Assembly: GCF_024227715.1 (NCBI RefSeq)
Contig: NZ_CP100448.1
Span: 1,054,001 to 1,118,000 of the forward strand
Direction of reading: 5' to 3'
DNA: 64,000 bases
Origin: Halomarina litorea
GTDB lineage: Archaea > Halobacteriota > Halobacteria > Halobacteriales > Haloarculaceae
Within the stretch, counting starts at the first letter, position 1, and every line of letters begins with the position of its first letter. The notes under the pieces are model-generated. The model ran no database searches. It was not told where the DNA came from and worked only from the letters and a program-made list of their open reading frames with translations. Both the position numbers and the translations under genes were made by a program. Positions 57,607 through 64,000 of this stretch are shown here, piece by piece.

Positions 57607-57927
57607 ATGGTCCCCCTCGGAGACGGCTTCACCCTCACCACCCTCTACTTCCTCGCCCTCGCCACCGCGACGGCGGGACTGCTCGGCTACTGGTTGCTCC
57701 AGATACGTCGCCACGCCGAACCCCCGGACGGGGACCACACGCCCGCGTGGGTCCTCGGTCTCGCCGCCCTCTTCCTCGTCCGGCCGGCGGCCGGACTGGT
57801 CGGCCTCGCACTCTACGGCCGTGTCGAACGCGAGGTGCCCCTCCACTGGTCGGTCATCGTCGCGGCACTCGCGTTCGCCGTCTGGTGGCTCCTCGGGTTC
57901 TCGGTGTCCGCGACGGTGTGGGCGTAG
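57607..57927 (+). CDS. Three- to four-span membrane protein
   Basis: A 106-aa hydrophobic protein: LYFLALATATAGLLGYWLL, then AWVLGLAALFLVRPAAGLVG, then VIVAALAFAVWWLLGFSVSA. ATG 57607 is preceded by GGTTAGTACG ~30 nt upstream. Ends 6 nt before the convergent kinase gene. No family recognised. Confidence 0.68.
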   Translation: MVPLGDGFTLTTLYFLALATATAGLLGYWLLQIRRHAEPPDGDHTPAWVLGLAALFLVRPAAGLVGLALYGRVEREVPLHWSVIVAALAFAVWWLLGFSVSATVWA

Positions 57928-57933
57928 GTCGAA

Positions 57934-58740
57934 TCAGGCACCCGCCGTCGCGTTCTTCTCTATCTCGCCCTTGACGCTCGCGGCGTCGAAGTCGTGGTCC
58001 GGGCGGATGTTGACGAAGTCGAGGAAGTCCTCGGCGGCGAGCAGGTCGGTGATGGGATAGTGCTCGCTCGCGGCGGCGACCACCCGGCGCGGCCCGATGC
58101 GGGGTTCGAGTGCGGCCATGGCACACGCGAGGTCGTACGCCCGCGCCTGGTCCGCCGCGTCCGCGCGGACGCTCGTCGCGTCGATGAGATAGAGCGTGTC
58201 GCGGGCGACGAGGACGTTCTCCGCCCGCAGGTCGCCGTGTGCCAGTCCAGCGGCGTGCATCCGCGCGAGGGCGCTGAACAGGTCCGGCGCGTAGCGGCCC
58301 ACCTCGTCGGGCGTGAGGTCCGAGAGCGTGCGGAACTCGGGAAGGTACTCGACGACGAGGACGCCCAGTCCCTCGTGGGCGAACGCCTCGACGGGTTCGG
58401 GGACGTGCAGGCCGATGTCGCGCATCTTCCGGGTCGCCTCCAGTTCGCGTTCGGCCATCTCCAGGGGGTCCGCGACGTGTTCGAAGAACCCCTCCCGGCC
58501 GCTGGAGAACGCCCCGAGGTTCCGGCCTGTAGTGAGGACGGCGTGGAGGAGGGAGTGCTGGTCGGTCATCACCTTCACGAACCAGCGGCCGTTGACGACG
58601 AAGGGCGTCGACAGCCAGTTGTCGGCGTCGAGGAACTCCACGCGGAGGTCTGACTGGCCGTAGCGTCGGCCCACCTCGCGGGCCACCCCCTCCAGCAGGT
58701 CCCACTCGACCTGCCCCTTCAGCAACCGCCGGAACGCCAT
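57934..58740 (-). CDS. RIO/lipopolysaccharide-kinase-like protein kinase
   Basis: A 268-aa atypical kinase from ATG 58740 (MAFRRLLKGQVEW). Glycine-loop region is reduced, with VNGRWFVKVMTD carrying the Lys; the catalytic loop is AHGDLRAENVLV (HGDLxxxN) and the metal Asp is in LYLIDATSV. The AAGLAHGDLRAENVL pattern matches RIO1-like and haloarchaeal regulatory kinases. Substrate unknown. Divergent from the lipoprotein gene at 58905. Confidence 0.85.
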   Translation of the reverse strand: MAFRRLLKGQVEWDLLEGVAREVGRRYGQSDLRVEFLDADNWLSTPFVVNGRWFVKVMTDQHSLLHAVLTTGRNLGAFSSGREGFFEHVADPLEMAERELEATRKMRDIGLHVPEPVEAFAHEGLGVLVVEYLPEFRTLSDLTPDEVGRYAPDLFSALARMHAAGLAHGDLRAENVLVARDTLYLIDATSVRADAADQARAYDLACAMAALEPRIGPRRVVAAASEHYPITDLLAAEDFLDFVNIRPDHDFDAASVKGEIEKNATAGA

Positions 58741-58904
58741 TGTCGTCTCTGACACCCCCCGACGGTATGAGTGTGTTGCCACCCCGTGTCGAGCGACGGC
58801 GCGAGGACGCGAGGACGTGACGACGCGACGGGTGCGGGGGACACGGTGAGGGCGGGCGCCCCCCGCGGCGAGACGCCTTTCGTACTGGCCGCCCATCGTG
58901 ACGT

Positions 58905-59687
58905 ATGCGACGGGCCGCACTCGCCTGCGTCGTCCTCCTCGTGCTCGCCGGGTGTAGCGCCGGGGGCGGGTCGTCCCCGACGGCGACGCCGGCGGCCGTC
59001 CCCACCGACCGGCCCGTCCCGCCGGGACTGGGCGAGGAGTCGGTGGCCAACGCCTCGGCGCTCGTCGACGCCCACGACGCCGCCCTTTCGGGGACCTCCT
59101 TTACCGTCCGCCGGGAGTACCTCGTCCGGGCGCCGAACGGGACGGTGTACGTCCGCGAGACGGTGACCACGCTCGTCGGGGCGGACGGGACCTACCGGCA
59201 CGTCGAGGACCGCGACGTCTCGCCCGGGGCGGTGTTCGGCGAAGAACACGTCGAGTCGTGGTCCGACGGGAACCGGACGCTCCTCCGGTACGGGCGCGAC
59301 GACGCGCGCGTCCTCGAACTCTCGCCCGGCCACGGGGCCGACCGCCGGGAGTTCCTCACCCGGCCCGACGGGGGGCGGTTCCGACCGCTCCTCACCGGCG
59401 ACGGGCGGCGCACGGTCGAACGCGTCGAACGGGATGGCGAGACCCGGTTCCTCGTGACGGTCCGCAGCGAGTCGCCCGTAGGCGTCGGCGCGCCCCGTCC
59501 GCGCGGGTTCGTCGCCGACACGCCGTTCACCTACGAGTTGGTCGTCGGGATGGACGGCGTCGTCCGGTCGATGGCGGTCCGCTACGAGGGGCACTTCCTC
59601 GACGGCGGGGACGCGACGCTCACCTTCACGGTCCGGTACGTCGACGTGGGGGAGACGACCGTCGAGCGACCCGCGTGGGCCGCGTGA
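58905..59687 (+). CDS. DUF7537-like lipoprotein
   Basis: A 260-aa lipoprotein. The signal MRRAALACVVLLVLAGCSAGG has lipobox LAGC (Cys17). A Pro/Thr linker is followed by an all-beta body with LolA/VioE-like character: SFTVRREYLVRAPNGTVYVRE, ETRFLVTVRSESPVG, YELVVGMDGVVRSMAVRYEG. Such lipoproteins are abundant in haloarchaea and of unknown function. Ends 66 nt before the acyl-CoA dehydrogenase; a TATA-like CCTTTCGTAC lies ~28 nt upstream. Confidence 0.82.
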   Translation: MRRAALACVVLLVLAGCSAGGGSSPTATPAAVPTDRPVPPGLGEESVANASALVDAHDAALSGTSFTVRREYLVRAPNGTVYVRETVTTLVGADGTYRHVEDRDVSPGAVFGEEHVESWSDGNRTLLRYGRDDARVLELSPGHGADRREFLTRPDGGRFRPLLTGDGRRTVERVERDGETRFLVTVRSESPVGVGAPRPRGFVADTPFTYELVVGMDGVVRSMAVRYEGHFLDGGDATLTFTVRYVDVGETTVERPAWAA

Positions 59688-59753
59688 GCGTCGTCAGTGC
59701 CGTCGCGCAACACTTGCCGGAGCGTTTATGGGCGTCGCATTGCGATTCCCCGC

Positions 59754-60896
59754 ATGGACTTCAGCCTACCCTCCGAGCACCGGATGATTCGCGACACCGT
59801 CCGGGAGTTCTGCGAGGAGGAGATCGCCCCCATCGCGCAGGACATCGAGGACGAACACCGCTTCCCCGAGGAGGTGTTCGAGGCCCTCGCGGACCTCGAC
59901 ATGATGGGCGTCCCCGTCGCCGAGGAGTACGGCGGCCTCGGCGGCGACCAGTTGATGTACGCGCTCGTCACCGAGGAACTGGGTCGCGTCTCCGGTTCCA
60001 TCGGCCTCTCCTATGCCGCCCACACCTCGCTGGCATCGAAGCCCATCGAGGCCTTCGGCACCGAGGAACAGAAAGAGCGCTGGCTGACACCCCTCGCCTC
60101 CGGCGAGTACCTCGGTGCGTGGGCGCTGACCGAACCCGGCAGCGGGTCCGACGCGAGCGACATGGACACCCGCGCCGAGAGAGAGGGCGACGAGTACGTG
60201 CTGAACGGCACGAAGCAGTTCATCACGAACGCGAACGTCGCCGGCTCCATCCTCGTGAAGGCCGTCACGGAACCCGGCGCGGGCTACGACGGCATCTCGA
60301 CGTTCATCGTCGACCCGCGCGAGGATGACGGCTTCGAGGTCGTCACCGTCTGGGACAAGATGGGCCTGAACGCCTCGCCCACCTGCGAGATCAAGTTCAC
60401 GGACTGTCGCATCCCCGAGGGCCGGCTTCTGGGGGAGGAGGGCGACGGCTGGGACCAGACGAAGAAGACGCTCAACGGCGGGCGCATCTCCATCGCGGCG
60501 CTCTCGACCGGCCTCGGGCAGGGTGCCTTCGAGGCGGCACGCGACTACGCCAAACAGCGCGAGCAGTTCGGTCAGCCCATCTCGAAGTTCGACGCCGTCC
60601 GCGACATGATCGTCGAGATGGACCGCAAGATAGAGCGCTCGCGCCTGCTCACCCACAAGTCCGCGACGATGTACGACGACGGGGAGGACGTCACCCGCAT
60701 CTCCTCGCTGGCGAAACTCGACGCCAGCGAGACGGCCCGCGAAGTGGGTGAAGACGCGATTCAGGTCCTCGGCGGCTACGGCTACACGACCGACTTCGCC
60801 CCCCAGCGGTTCACCCGCGACGCGAAGCTCATGGAAATCGGCGAGGGCACCTCGGAGATTCAGCGCCTCGTCCTCGGGCGCGAACTCGGCCTCTGA
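59754..60896 (+). CDS. Acyl-CoA dehydrogenase (second copy)
   Basis: A 380-aa FAD acyl-CoA dehydrogenase, the same length as the gene at 183 and clearly homologous, but diverged. FSLPSEHRMIRDTVREFCEEE begins it; ALTEPGSGSDASDMDT is the FAD/substrate loop; GGYGYTTDFAPQRFTRDAKLM and IGEGTSEIQRL end it, with Glu364 as the probable catalytic base. TATA-like GTTTATGG ~25-30 nt upstream supports ATG 59754. It would oxidise a short or branched acyl-CoA and feed an ETF. Not in an operon with other beta-oxidation genes. Confidence 0.95.
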   Translation: MDFSLPSEHRMIRDTVREFCEEEIAPIAQDIEDEHRFPEEVFEALADLDMMGVPVAEEYGGLGGDQLMYALVTEELGRVSGSIGLSYAAHTSLASKPIEAFGTEEQKERWLTPLASGEYLGAWALTEPGSGSDASDMDTRAEREGDEYVLNGTKQFITNANVAGSILVKAVTEPGAGYDGISTFIVDPREDDGFEVVTVWDKMGLNASPTCEIKFTDCRIPEGRLLGEEGDGWDQTKKTLNGGRISIAALSTGLGQGAFEAARDYAKQREQFGQPISKFDAVRDMIVEMDRKIERSRLLTHKSATMYDDGEDVTRISSLAKLDASETAREVGEDAIQVLGGYGYTTDFAPQRFTRDAKLMEIGEGTSEIQRLVLGRELGL

Positions 60897-60982
60897 ACGC
60901 CAGGGGTCGACTGTCCTCTCGCGACCTGCTCACACACCGCTCGACAGGTATTTGCGCTAAACTGTCCGCGTATACGTGACGT

Positions 60983-61258
60983 ATGGACCTCACCCTCCTC
61001 CAGTTCGGCCCGGACCCCACGATGGGTCCTGGCTTCGACGGCTTCTTCACGATGTTCCGCCTGTTCGGCCTCGTCTTCGCCGTGATGGGTATCCTCGCGG
61101 TCCTCTTCCCGCGCGGGATGGGGACCCGGCGTATCCGCACGAACACGGGCTACGAGGCGTCCGTCGAACCGACCGGCGTCCAGCAGGTGGCGACGCGGGT
61201 GATAGGCGCGGTGTTCGCCGTCATCGGTCTCGCGATGGTTGCGGGCGTGTTTCCGTGA
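60983..61258 (+). CDS. 91-aa two-span membrane protein
   Basis: From ATG 60983 (MDLTLLQFGPDPTMG). Spans: MFRLFGLVFAVMGILAVLFP and VIGAVFAVIGLAMVAGVFP; between them lies a polar loop (RRIRTNTGYEASVEPTGVQQV). TATA-like TATTTGCG lies ~32 nt upstream. The shape matches DUF6199-like small membrane proteins. Function unknown. Confidence 0.72.
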   Translation: MDLTLLQFGPDPTMGPGFDGFFTMFRLFGLVFAVMGILAVLFPRGMGTRRIRTNTGYEASVEPTGVQQVATRVIGAVFAVIGLAMVAGVFP

Positions 61259-61315
61259 GCGAACGAGAACGGGAAGCGCAGCGAAGCCGTGCGATCCAGC
61301 TCTCGTAGCGCCGGC

Positions 61316-61843
61316 TCACTCCCGCTTCTCGTCCGCGAACCGCCGCCAGCAGTCGACGTCCACGTACGCTCCCTCCACGAACGCCTCGCGTTCGAGGGTG
61401 GCCTCCCGCTCGACCCCCGCCTTCTCCAGTACGCGCTCGGAGGCCGCGTTCGTGGCGTAGGTCCGCGCCGCCACCTTGTTCAGCCGTCGCTCGCGGAAGG
61501 CGTAGTCGACGAGGAGTTCGACCGCCTCGGTGACGTAGCGGTTCCCCCAGTGGTCGGGGGCGGCGGTGTAGCCCACCTCCGCGCGGCCCCACGGTTCGAC
61601 CCCCCCGTCGAGGCTCACGAGACCGACCCGCTCCCCGTCGACGCGGGCGAGCGAGACGACGCTGTCGCTCTCCCCGAGCGACTCGAACCACGGCTCCTGT
61701 GACCGCCGGTTTCTGGGGACGTCGCCGGACGTGGACCGCCGCACGTCGGGGTGGTTGCGGAGGTCGACGAGGAAGGGCCGGTCGCCCTCCTCGACGGGAC
61801 TCAGTCGGACGCTGTCACCTTCGAGGAACGTGGCGTCGGGCAT
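61316..61843 (-). CDS. GNAT N-acetyltransferase (RimJ/RimL type)
   Basis: A 175-aa acetyltransferase from ATG 61843. DSVRLSPVEEGDRPFLVDLRN starts the GNAT fold; VGYTAAPDHWGNRYVTEAVELLVDYAF contains the acetyl-CoA loop in the RimJ/L style (WGxGxxxEA, here WGNRYVTEA); NKVAARTYATNAASERVLEKAG is the conserved C-terminal core. It probably acetylates protein or small-molecule amines. Gene pair with the membrane gene 23 nt upstream. Confidence 0.92.
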   Translation of the reverse strand: MPDATFLEGDSVRLSPVEEGDRPFLVDLRNHPDVRRSTSGDVPRNRRSQEPWFESLGESDSVVSLARVDGERVGLVSLDGGVEPWGRAEVGYTAAPDHWGNRYVTEAVELLVDYAFRERRLNKVAARTYATNAASERVLEKAGVEREATLEREAFVEGAYVDVDCWRRFADEKRE

Positions 61844-61866
61844 ACGCGCTCCCACGCGGCGGACGG

Positions 61867-62415
61867 CTATCTCGCTTCCCGTCTGACAGGCGTCTCCGTC
61901 TCGTCGGCGTGGCGGCGGTACAGCGCCTCGCGATACGCCCCGACGAGCAACTGGTCGAGACCGCAGGCGAACAGCGCGAACCCGCCGAGGAAGGCGGCGA
62001 CGGTCCAGAAGTCGAACAGCCCGAGCGACGAGGGGTCCCGGAGGGCGCCGAGCGCGGCCAGCGCTCGCCCGATGCGCTCCAGCGCGCGGAAGAAGCCGTC
62101 GCCGGCGACGGTGAGGACGCCCGCGCCGCCCACCGCGGCGAAGACGGCGGCCGTCTGGACGACGGGACCGGGGCGGCGGTCGTCGAGTGCCGCCCGGAGG
62201 CGGTCGGGGTCGCCCGCCCGCACCGGGCGGGTCCTGAGTTGTCGGCGAAGCTGGTAGCCGAACGCGAGGCCCACCAGCGCCCAGAGGACGCCGGCGAGTC
62301 CATCGAGGAGCGTCGTGCGGTCGAGGAGGAAGTAGAGGCCTGCCGCCGAGAGGAGGAGTGCGACGGTTCCGGCGCGGGGGAGGTGCACCACGCGTCGACC
62401 TGGCGACCCGGACAT
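61867..62415 (-). CDS. Membrane protein, unknown
   Basis: A 182-aa protein from ATG 62415 (MSGSPGRRVVHLPRAG). Predicted spans: VALLLSAAGLYFLLDR, LAGVLWALVGLAFGYQL, TAAVFAAVGGAGVLTVAG and DFWTVAAFLGGFALFACGLD; a short cytoplasmic C-terminus follows. No family recognised. The GNAT gene begins 23 nt downstream on the same strand; endonuclease III is divergent at 62526. Confidence 0.7.
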   Translation of the reverse strand: MSGSPGRRVVHLPRAGTVALLLSAAGLYFLLDRTTLLDGLAGVLWALVGLAFGYQLRRQLRTRPVRAGDPDRLRAALDDRRPGPVVQTAAVFAAVGGAGVLTVAGDGFFRALERIGRALAALGALRDPSSLGLFDFWTVAAFLGGFALFACGLDQLLVGAYREALYRRHADETETPVRREAR

Positions 62416-62525
62416 ACCCGCGAGTCGGGCGACGGGGCGTATGAACTCGTCGGGTATGAGTCCTAATCCGGCGGGGACCGCCCGCGTAGCGACACGCCCA
62501 AGTCCGGGCCGCGCGGGGTCCCCGC

Positions 62526-63209
62526 ATGGGCGTTCCCCTCGACAGCCGTGAGGCGCAGGCAGAGGAGGTCGTCGACCGCCTCCGCGAGGCGTATCCGGAC
62601 TCGACCATCTCGCTGAACTACTCGAACCGCCTCGAACTCCTCGTGGCGGTGGTCCTCTCGGCGCAGTGTACCGACGAGCGCGTGAACTCCGTGACCGAGG
62701 ACCTCTTCGAGACCTACCGCACGCCGGAGGACTACGCGAACGCGACACAGGACGAACTCGCGGACGCCATCTACGGCATCACGTTCCACAACAACAAGGG
62801 CGGCTACCTGCAGGGCATCGGCGAGCGAATCGTCGAGGAGTTCGACGGCGAGGTGCCCGACACGATGACCGACCTCCAGAGCCTCCCCGGCGTGGGGCGG
62901 AAGACGGCGAACGTGGTGCTCCAGCACGGTCACGATATCGTGGAGGGCATCGTCGTGGACACGCACGTCCAGCGCATCTCCCGGCGACTCGGACTCACGG
63001 AGGAGGAACGGCCCGAGGCCATCGAGACGGACCTCATGACCACCGTCCCCGAGGATCACTGGCAGCAGTTCACCCACCTGCTCATCGACCACGGACGGGC
63101 GACCTGCACGGCCCGGAACCCCGACTGCGCCGACTGCGTGCTGGAGGACATCTGTCCCTCCTCGAAACTCGACAGCGAGGTCGACCTCGCCAGCGGCGAG
63201 CCGTGGTGA
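62526..63209 (+). CDS. nth: Endonuclease III
   Basis: A 227-aa base-excision DNA glycosylase/AP lyase that removes oxidised pyrimidines. The helix-hairpin-helix is LPGVGRKTANVVL with catalytic Lys126; Asp145 lies in VVDTHVQRISRRL. The C-terminal 4Fe-4S loop is complete, C-x6-C-x2-C-x5-C (CTARNPDCADCVLEDIC). Length is near the E. coli enzyme (211 aa). Divergent from the membrane gene at 61867; 17 nt convergent with the next. Confidence 0.96.
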   Translation: MGVPLDSREAQAEEVVDRLREAYPDSTISLNYSNRLELLVAVVLSAQCTDERVNSVTEDLFETYRTPEDYANATQDELADAIYGITFHNNKGGYLQGIGERIVEEFDGEVPDTMTDLQSLPGVGRKTANVVLQHGHDIVEGIVVDTHVQRISRRLGLTEEERPEAIETDLMTTVPEDHWQQFTHLLIDHGRATCTARNPDCADCVLEDICPSSKLDSEVDLASGEPW

Positions 63210-63225
63210 GCAGCTCGGAGAGGAG

Positions 63226-63720
63226 TCAGAACAGCACGTCGTACTTGCTGACGTACCGTCCGATGCCGATGACGTAGGCCAGGAGCCAGAAGAAGACGTA
63301 GCCGAAGACGCCGACCCGGAGTCGTCGCCGCCAGAAGCGCATGTTCTCGTCGCCGATTTCGTCGAGGAGGACGTCCTCGTCGTAGTCGTGGTAGAGGTCG
63401 TGTTCCCACTTCGCCCGGAAGATGCGGACGATGCCGGTCCCGCCGAAGCCGAGCATGGCGTACGCCTGCAGGCCGAAGAAGGCGTGGATGGCGGCGAGGC
63501 CGCTCAACTGGTCAAACAGTCGAGGGGCCATCCAGAACACGACGGGGACCGTCGTGAGCGTCAGGCCGGTGACGATGAACTTGAGGTGGTAGGTGAGGAC
63601 GTCCCACGTCACCTCCTCGGCGTCGATCATGATCCACGCGCCGTAGAGGAAGAGGGGGAACGAGAGGGTCACCGCCCCGGCGACGAGCGTCGCGATCTGT
63701 CCGTCGCTCAGCCCGAACAT
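63226..63720 (-). CDS. Haloarchaeal membrane protein (DUF7321-like)
   Basis: A 164-aa protein from ATG 63720. Four spans (ATLVAGAVTLSFPLFLYGAW, FIVTGLTLTTVPVVFWMAP, AIHAFFGLQAYAMLGFGGTG and VGVFGYVFFWLLAYVIGIG) flank conserved His residues (TYHLKF and IHAFFG), a layout seen in membrane proteins of respiratory-chain gene neighbourhoods. I associate the family with the haloarchaeal cytochrome bc region, from memory only. Divergent from the partial gene at 63818. Confidence 0.72.
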   Translation of the reverse strand: MFGLSDGQIATLVAGAVTLSFPLFLYGAWIMIDAEEVTWDVLTYHLKFIVTGLTLTTVPVVFWMAPRLFDQLSGLAAIHAFFGLQAYAMLGFGGTGIVRIFRAKWEHDLYHDYDEDVLLDEIGDENMRFWRRRLRVGVFGYVFFWLLAYVIGIGRYVSKYDVLF

Positions 63721-63817
63721 ACTCGATGTTCGACCGGCGGGCGCTTGAGGGTGCCGGAAGCGGCGTCCCCGCCGGTCCTCGGAAACGATAAACCGCTCGC
63801 GGCCGTACCCGTGGCAC

Positions 63818-64000
63818 ATGGCCGACCCCGACTCCGCCCCGTCCACGGACGACGAGCGGACGGTCCCCGACGGGTCGCGTCCGGACGACTCCTCCGAGAA
63901 CTTCGAGGACGACCTGTCGCTGGAGGAACTCCGCGCGCAGGTCGAGGAGAAGTACGACTTCGACAACTTCGGCCCGCGGGACATGGCGCAGATGACGGCC
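63818..64000 (+). CDS. Partial conserved haloarchaeal protein, continues past the right edge
   Basis: 61 codons are visible from ATG 63818. The N-terminus is disordered and acidic (DDERTVPDGSRPDDSSENFE); then LSLEELRAQVEEKYDFDNFG and the start of a further region (PRDMAQMTA). A TATA-like GATAAACC lies ~30 nt upstream. It resembles a DUF7319-like haloarchaeal protein found near respiratory complex genes, an association from memory. The C-terminus is outside the window. Confidence 0.6.
   Translation, partial: MADPDSAPSTDDERTVPDGSRPDDSSENFEDDLSLEELRAQVEEKYDFDNFGPRDMAQMTA

Noticed and set aside
60983-61258. Antisense or fused role with the acyl-CoA dehydrogenase
   Set aside because: An independent TATA-like box and an 86-nt gap suggest a separate gene; no shared function can be argued.

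Overview
The window is chromosomal DNA from a halophilic archaeon (class Halobacteria). G+C is high almost throughout. Nearly every protein is rich in Asp and Glu and poor in Lys. Several starts have a TATA-like box about 25-30 nt upstream and no leader. Archaeal marker genes are present: an archaeal SRP (7S) RNA, transcription factor E, RNase P component 4, Trm56, DGGGP synthase for ether lipids, haloarchaeal phosphomevalonate decarboxylase and a PGF-CTERM surface protein. The genus cannot be fixed from the sequence.

Layout. 0.2-12.6 kb is mostly carbon metabolism: an acyl-CoA dehydrogenase, a thiolase/DUF35 pair, an acyl-CoA carboxylase beta chain with an extra N-terminal domain, a MaoC hydratase, a CitE-type lyase, glutamate dehydrogenase and phosphomevalonate decarboxylase. 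12.65-14.2 kb is a lower-G+C patch with a gene broken by an in-frame TAG, a small Tat lipoprotein, a diverged repeat and an exported cupin. 14.9-20.8 kb holds two tandem cupin/zinc-ribbon paralogues, cystathionine synthase/lyase and cysteine synthase, a BtpA protein, a Cys-rich mini-protein and a gamma carbonic anhydrase. 20.8-27.1 kb is accessory: it is bounded by inverted copies of a tRNA-Arg-derived repeat and holds a lipase, a zinc-finger protein, two predicted proteases (CPBP and RimK-associated retropepsin-like), a thermonuclease, tRNA-Arg(TCG) and a lower-G+C orphan DUF4268 nuclease-like gene.

27.1-45.7 kb is largely core: lipid synthesis (UbiA), SRP RNA, the rnp4-yhbY-mscS operon, two GT4 glycosyltransferases with an LEA14-type lipid-anchored or membrane protein, PAP2, a PhoU/AbrB regulator, an NAD-kinase-like protein, a CinA domain, the tfe-DUF2110-DUF5803 operon, Trm56 and a nucleotide-sugar epimerase. 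45.7-55 kb holds a carboxylesterase divergent from an HxlR regulator, a VOC protein, a frameshifted small membrane gene, DUF2797, a Gly/Met-rich protein, a PGF-CTERM pair, an MFS transporter and a run of small genes ending in a nitrilase-type amidohydrolase. 55-64 kb holds an aldehyde dehydrogenase, a RIO-type kinase, a lipoprotein, a second acyl-CoA dehydrogenase, a GNAT acetyltransferase, endonuclease III and two genes of haloarchaeal families that continue past the edge.

How the genes work together. Acyl-CoA oxidation, thiolysis, carboxylation and CoA-ester hydration/cleavage enzymes are concentrated in the first 10 kb. The cystathionine and cysteine enzymes form a transsulfuration pair. 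No CRISPR array, complete insertion sequence, rRNA or replication origin was seen. I found no convincing complete new multi-gene system. The best leads are the tRNA-derived repeat pair with the protease/nuclease interval, the orphan DUF4268 gene beside tRNA-Arg, the Cys-rich 30-residue ORF, and the carboxylase fusion.
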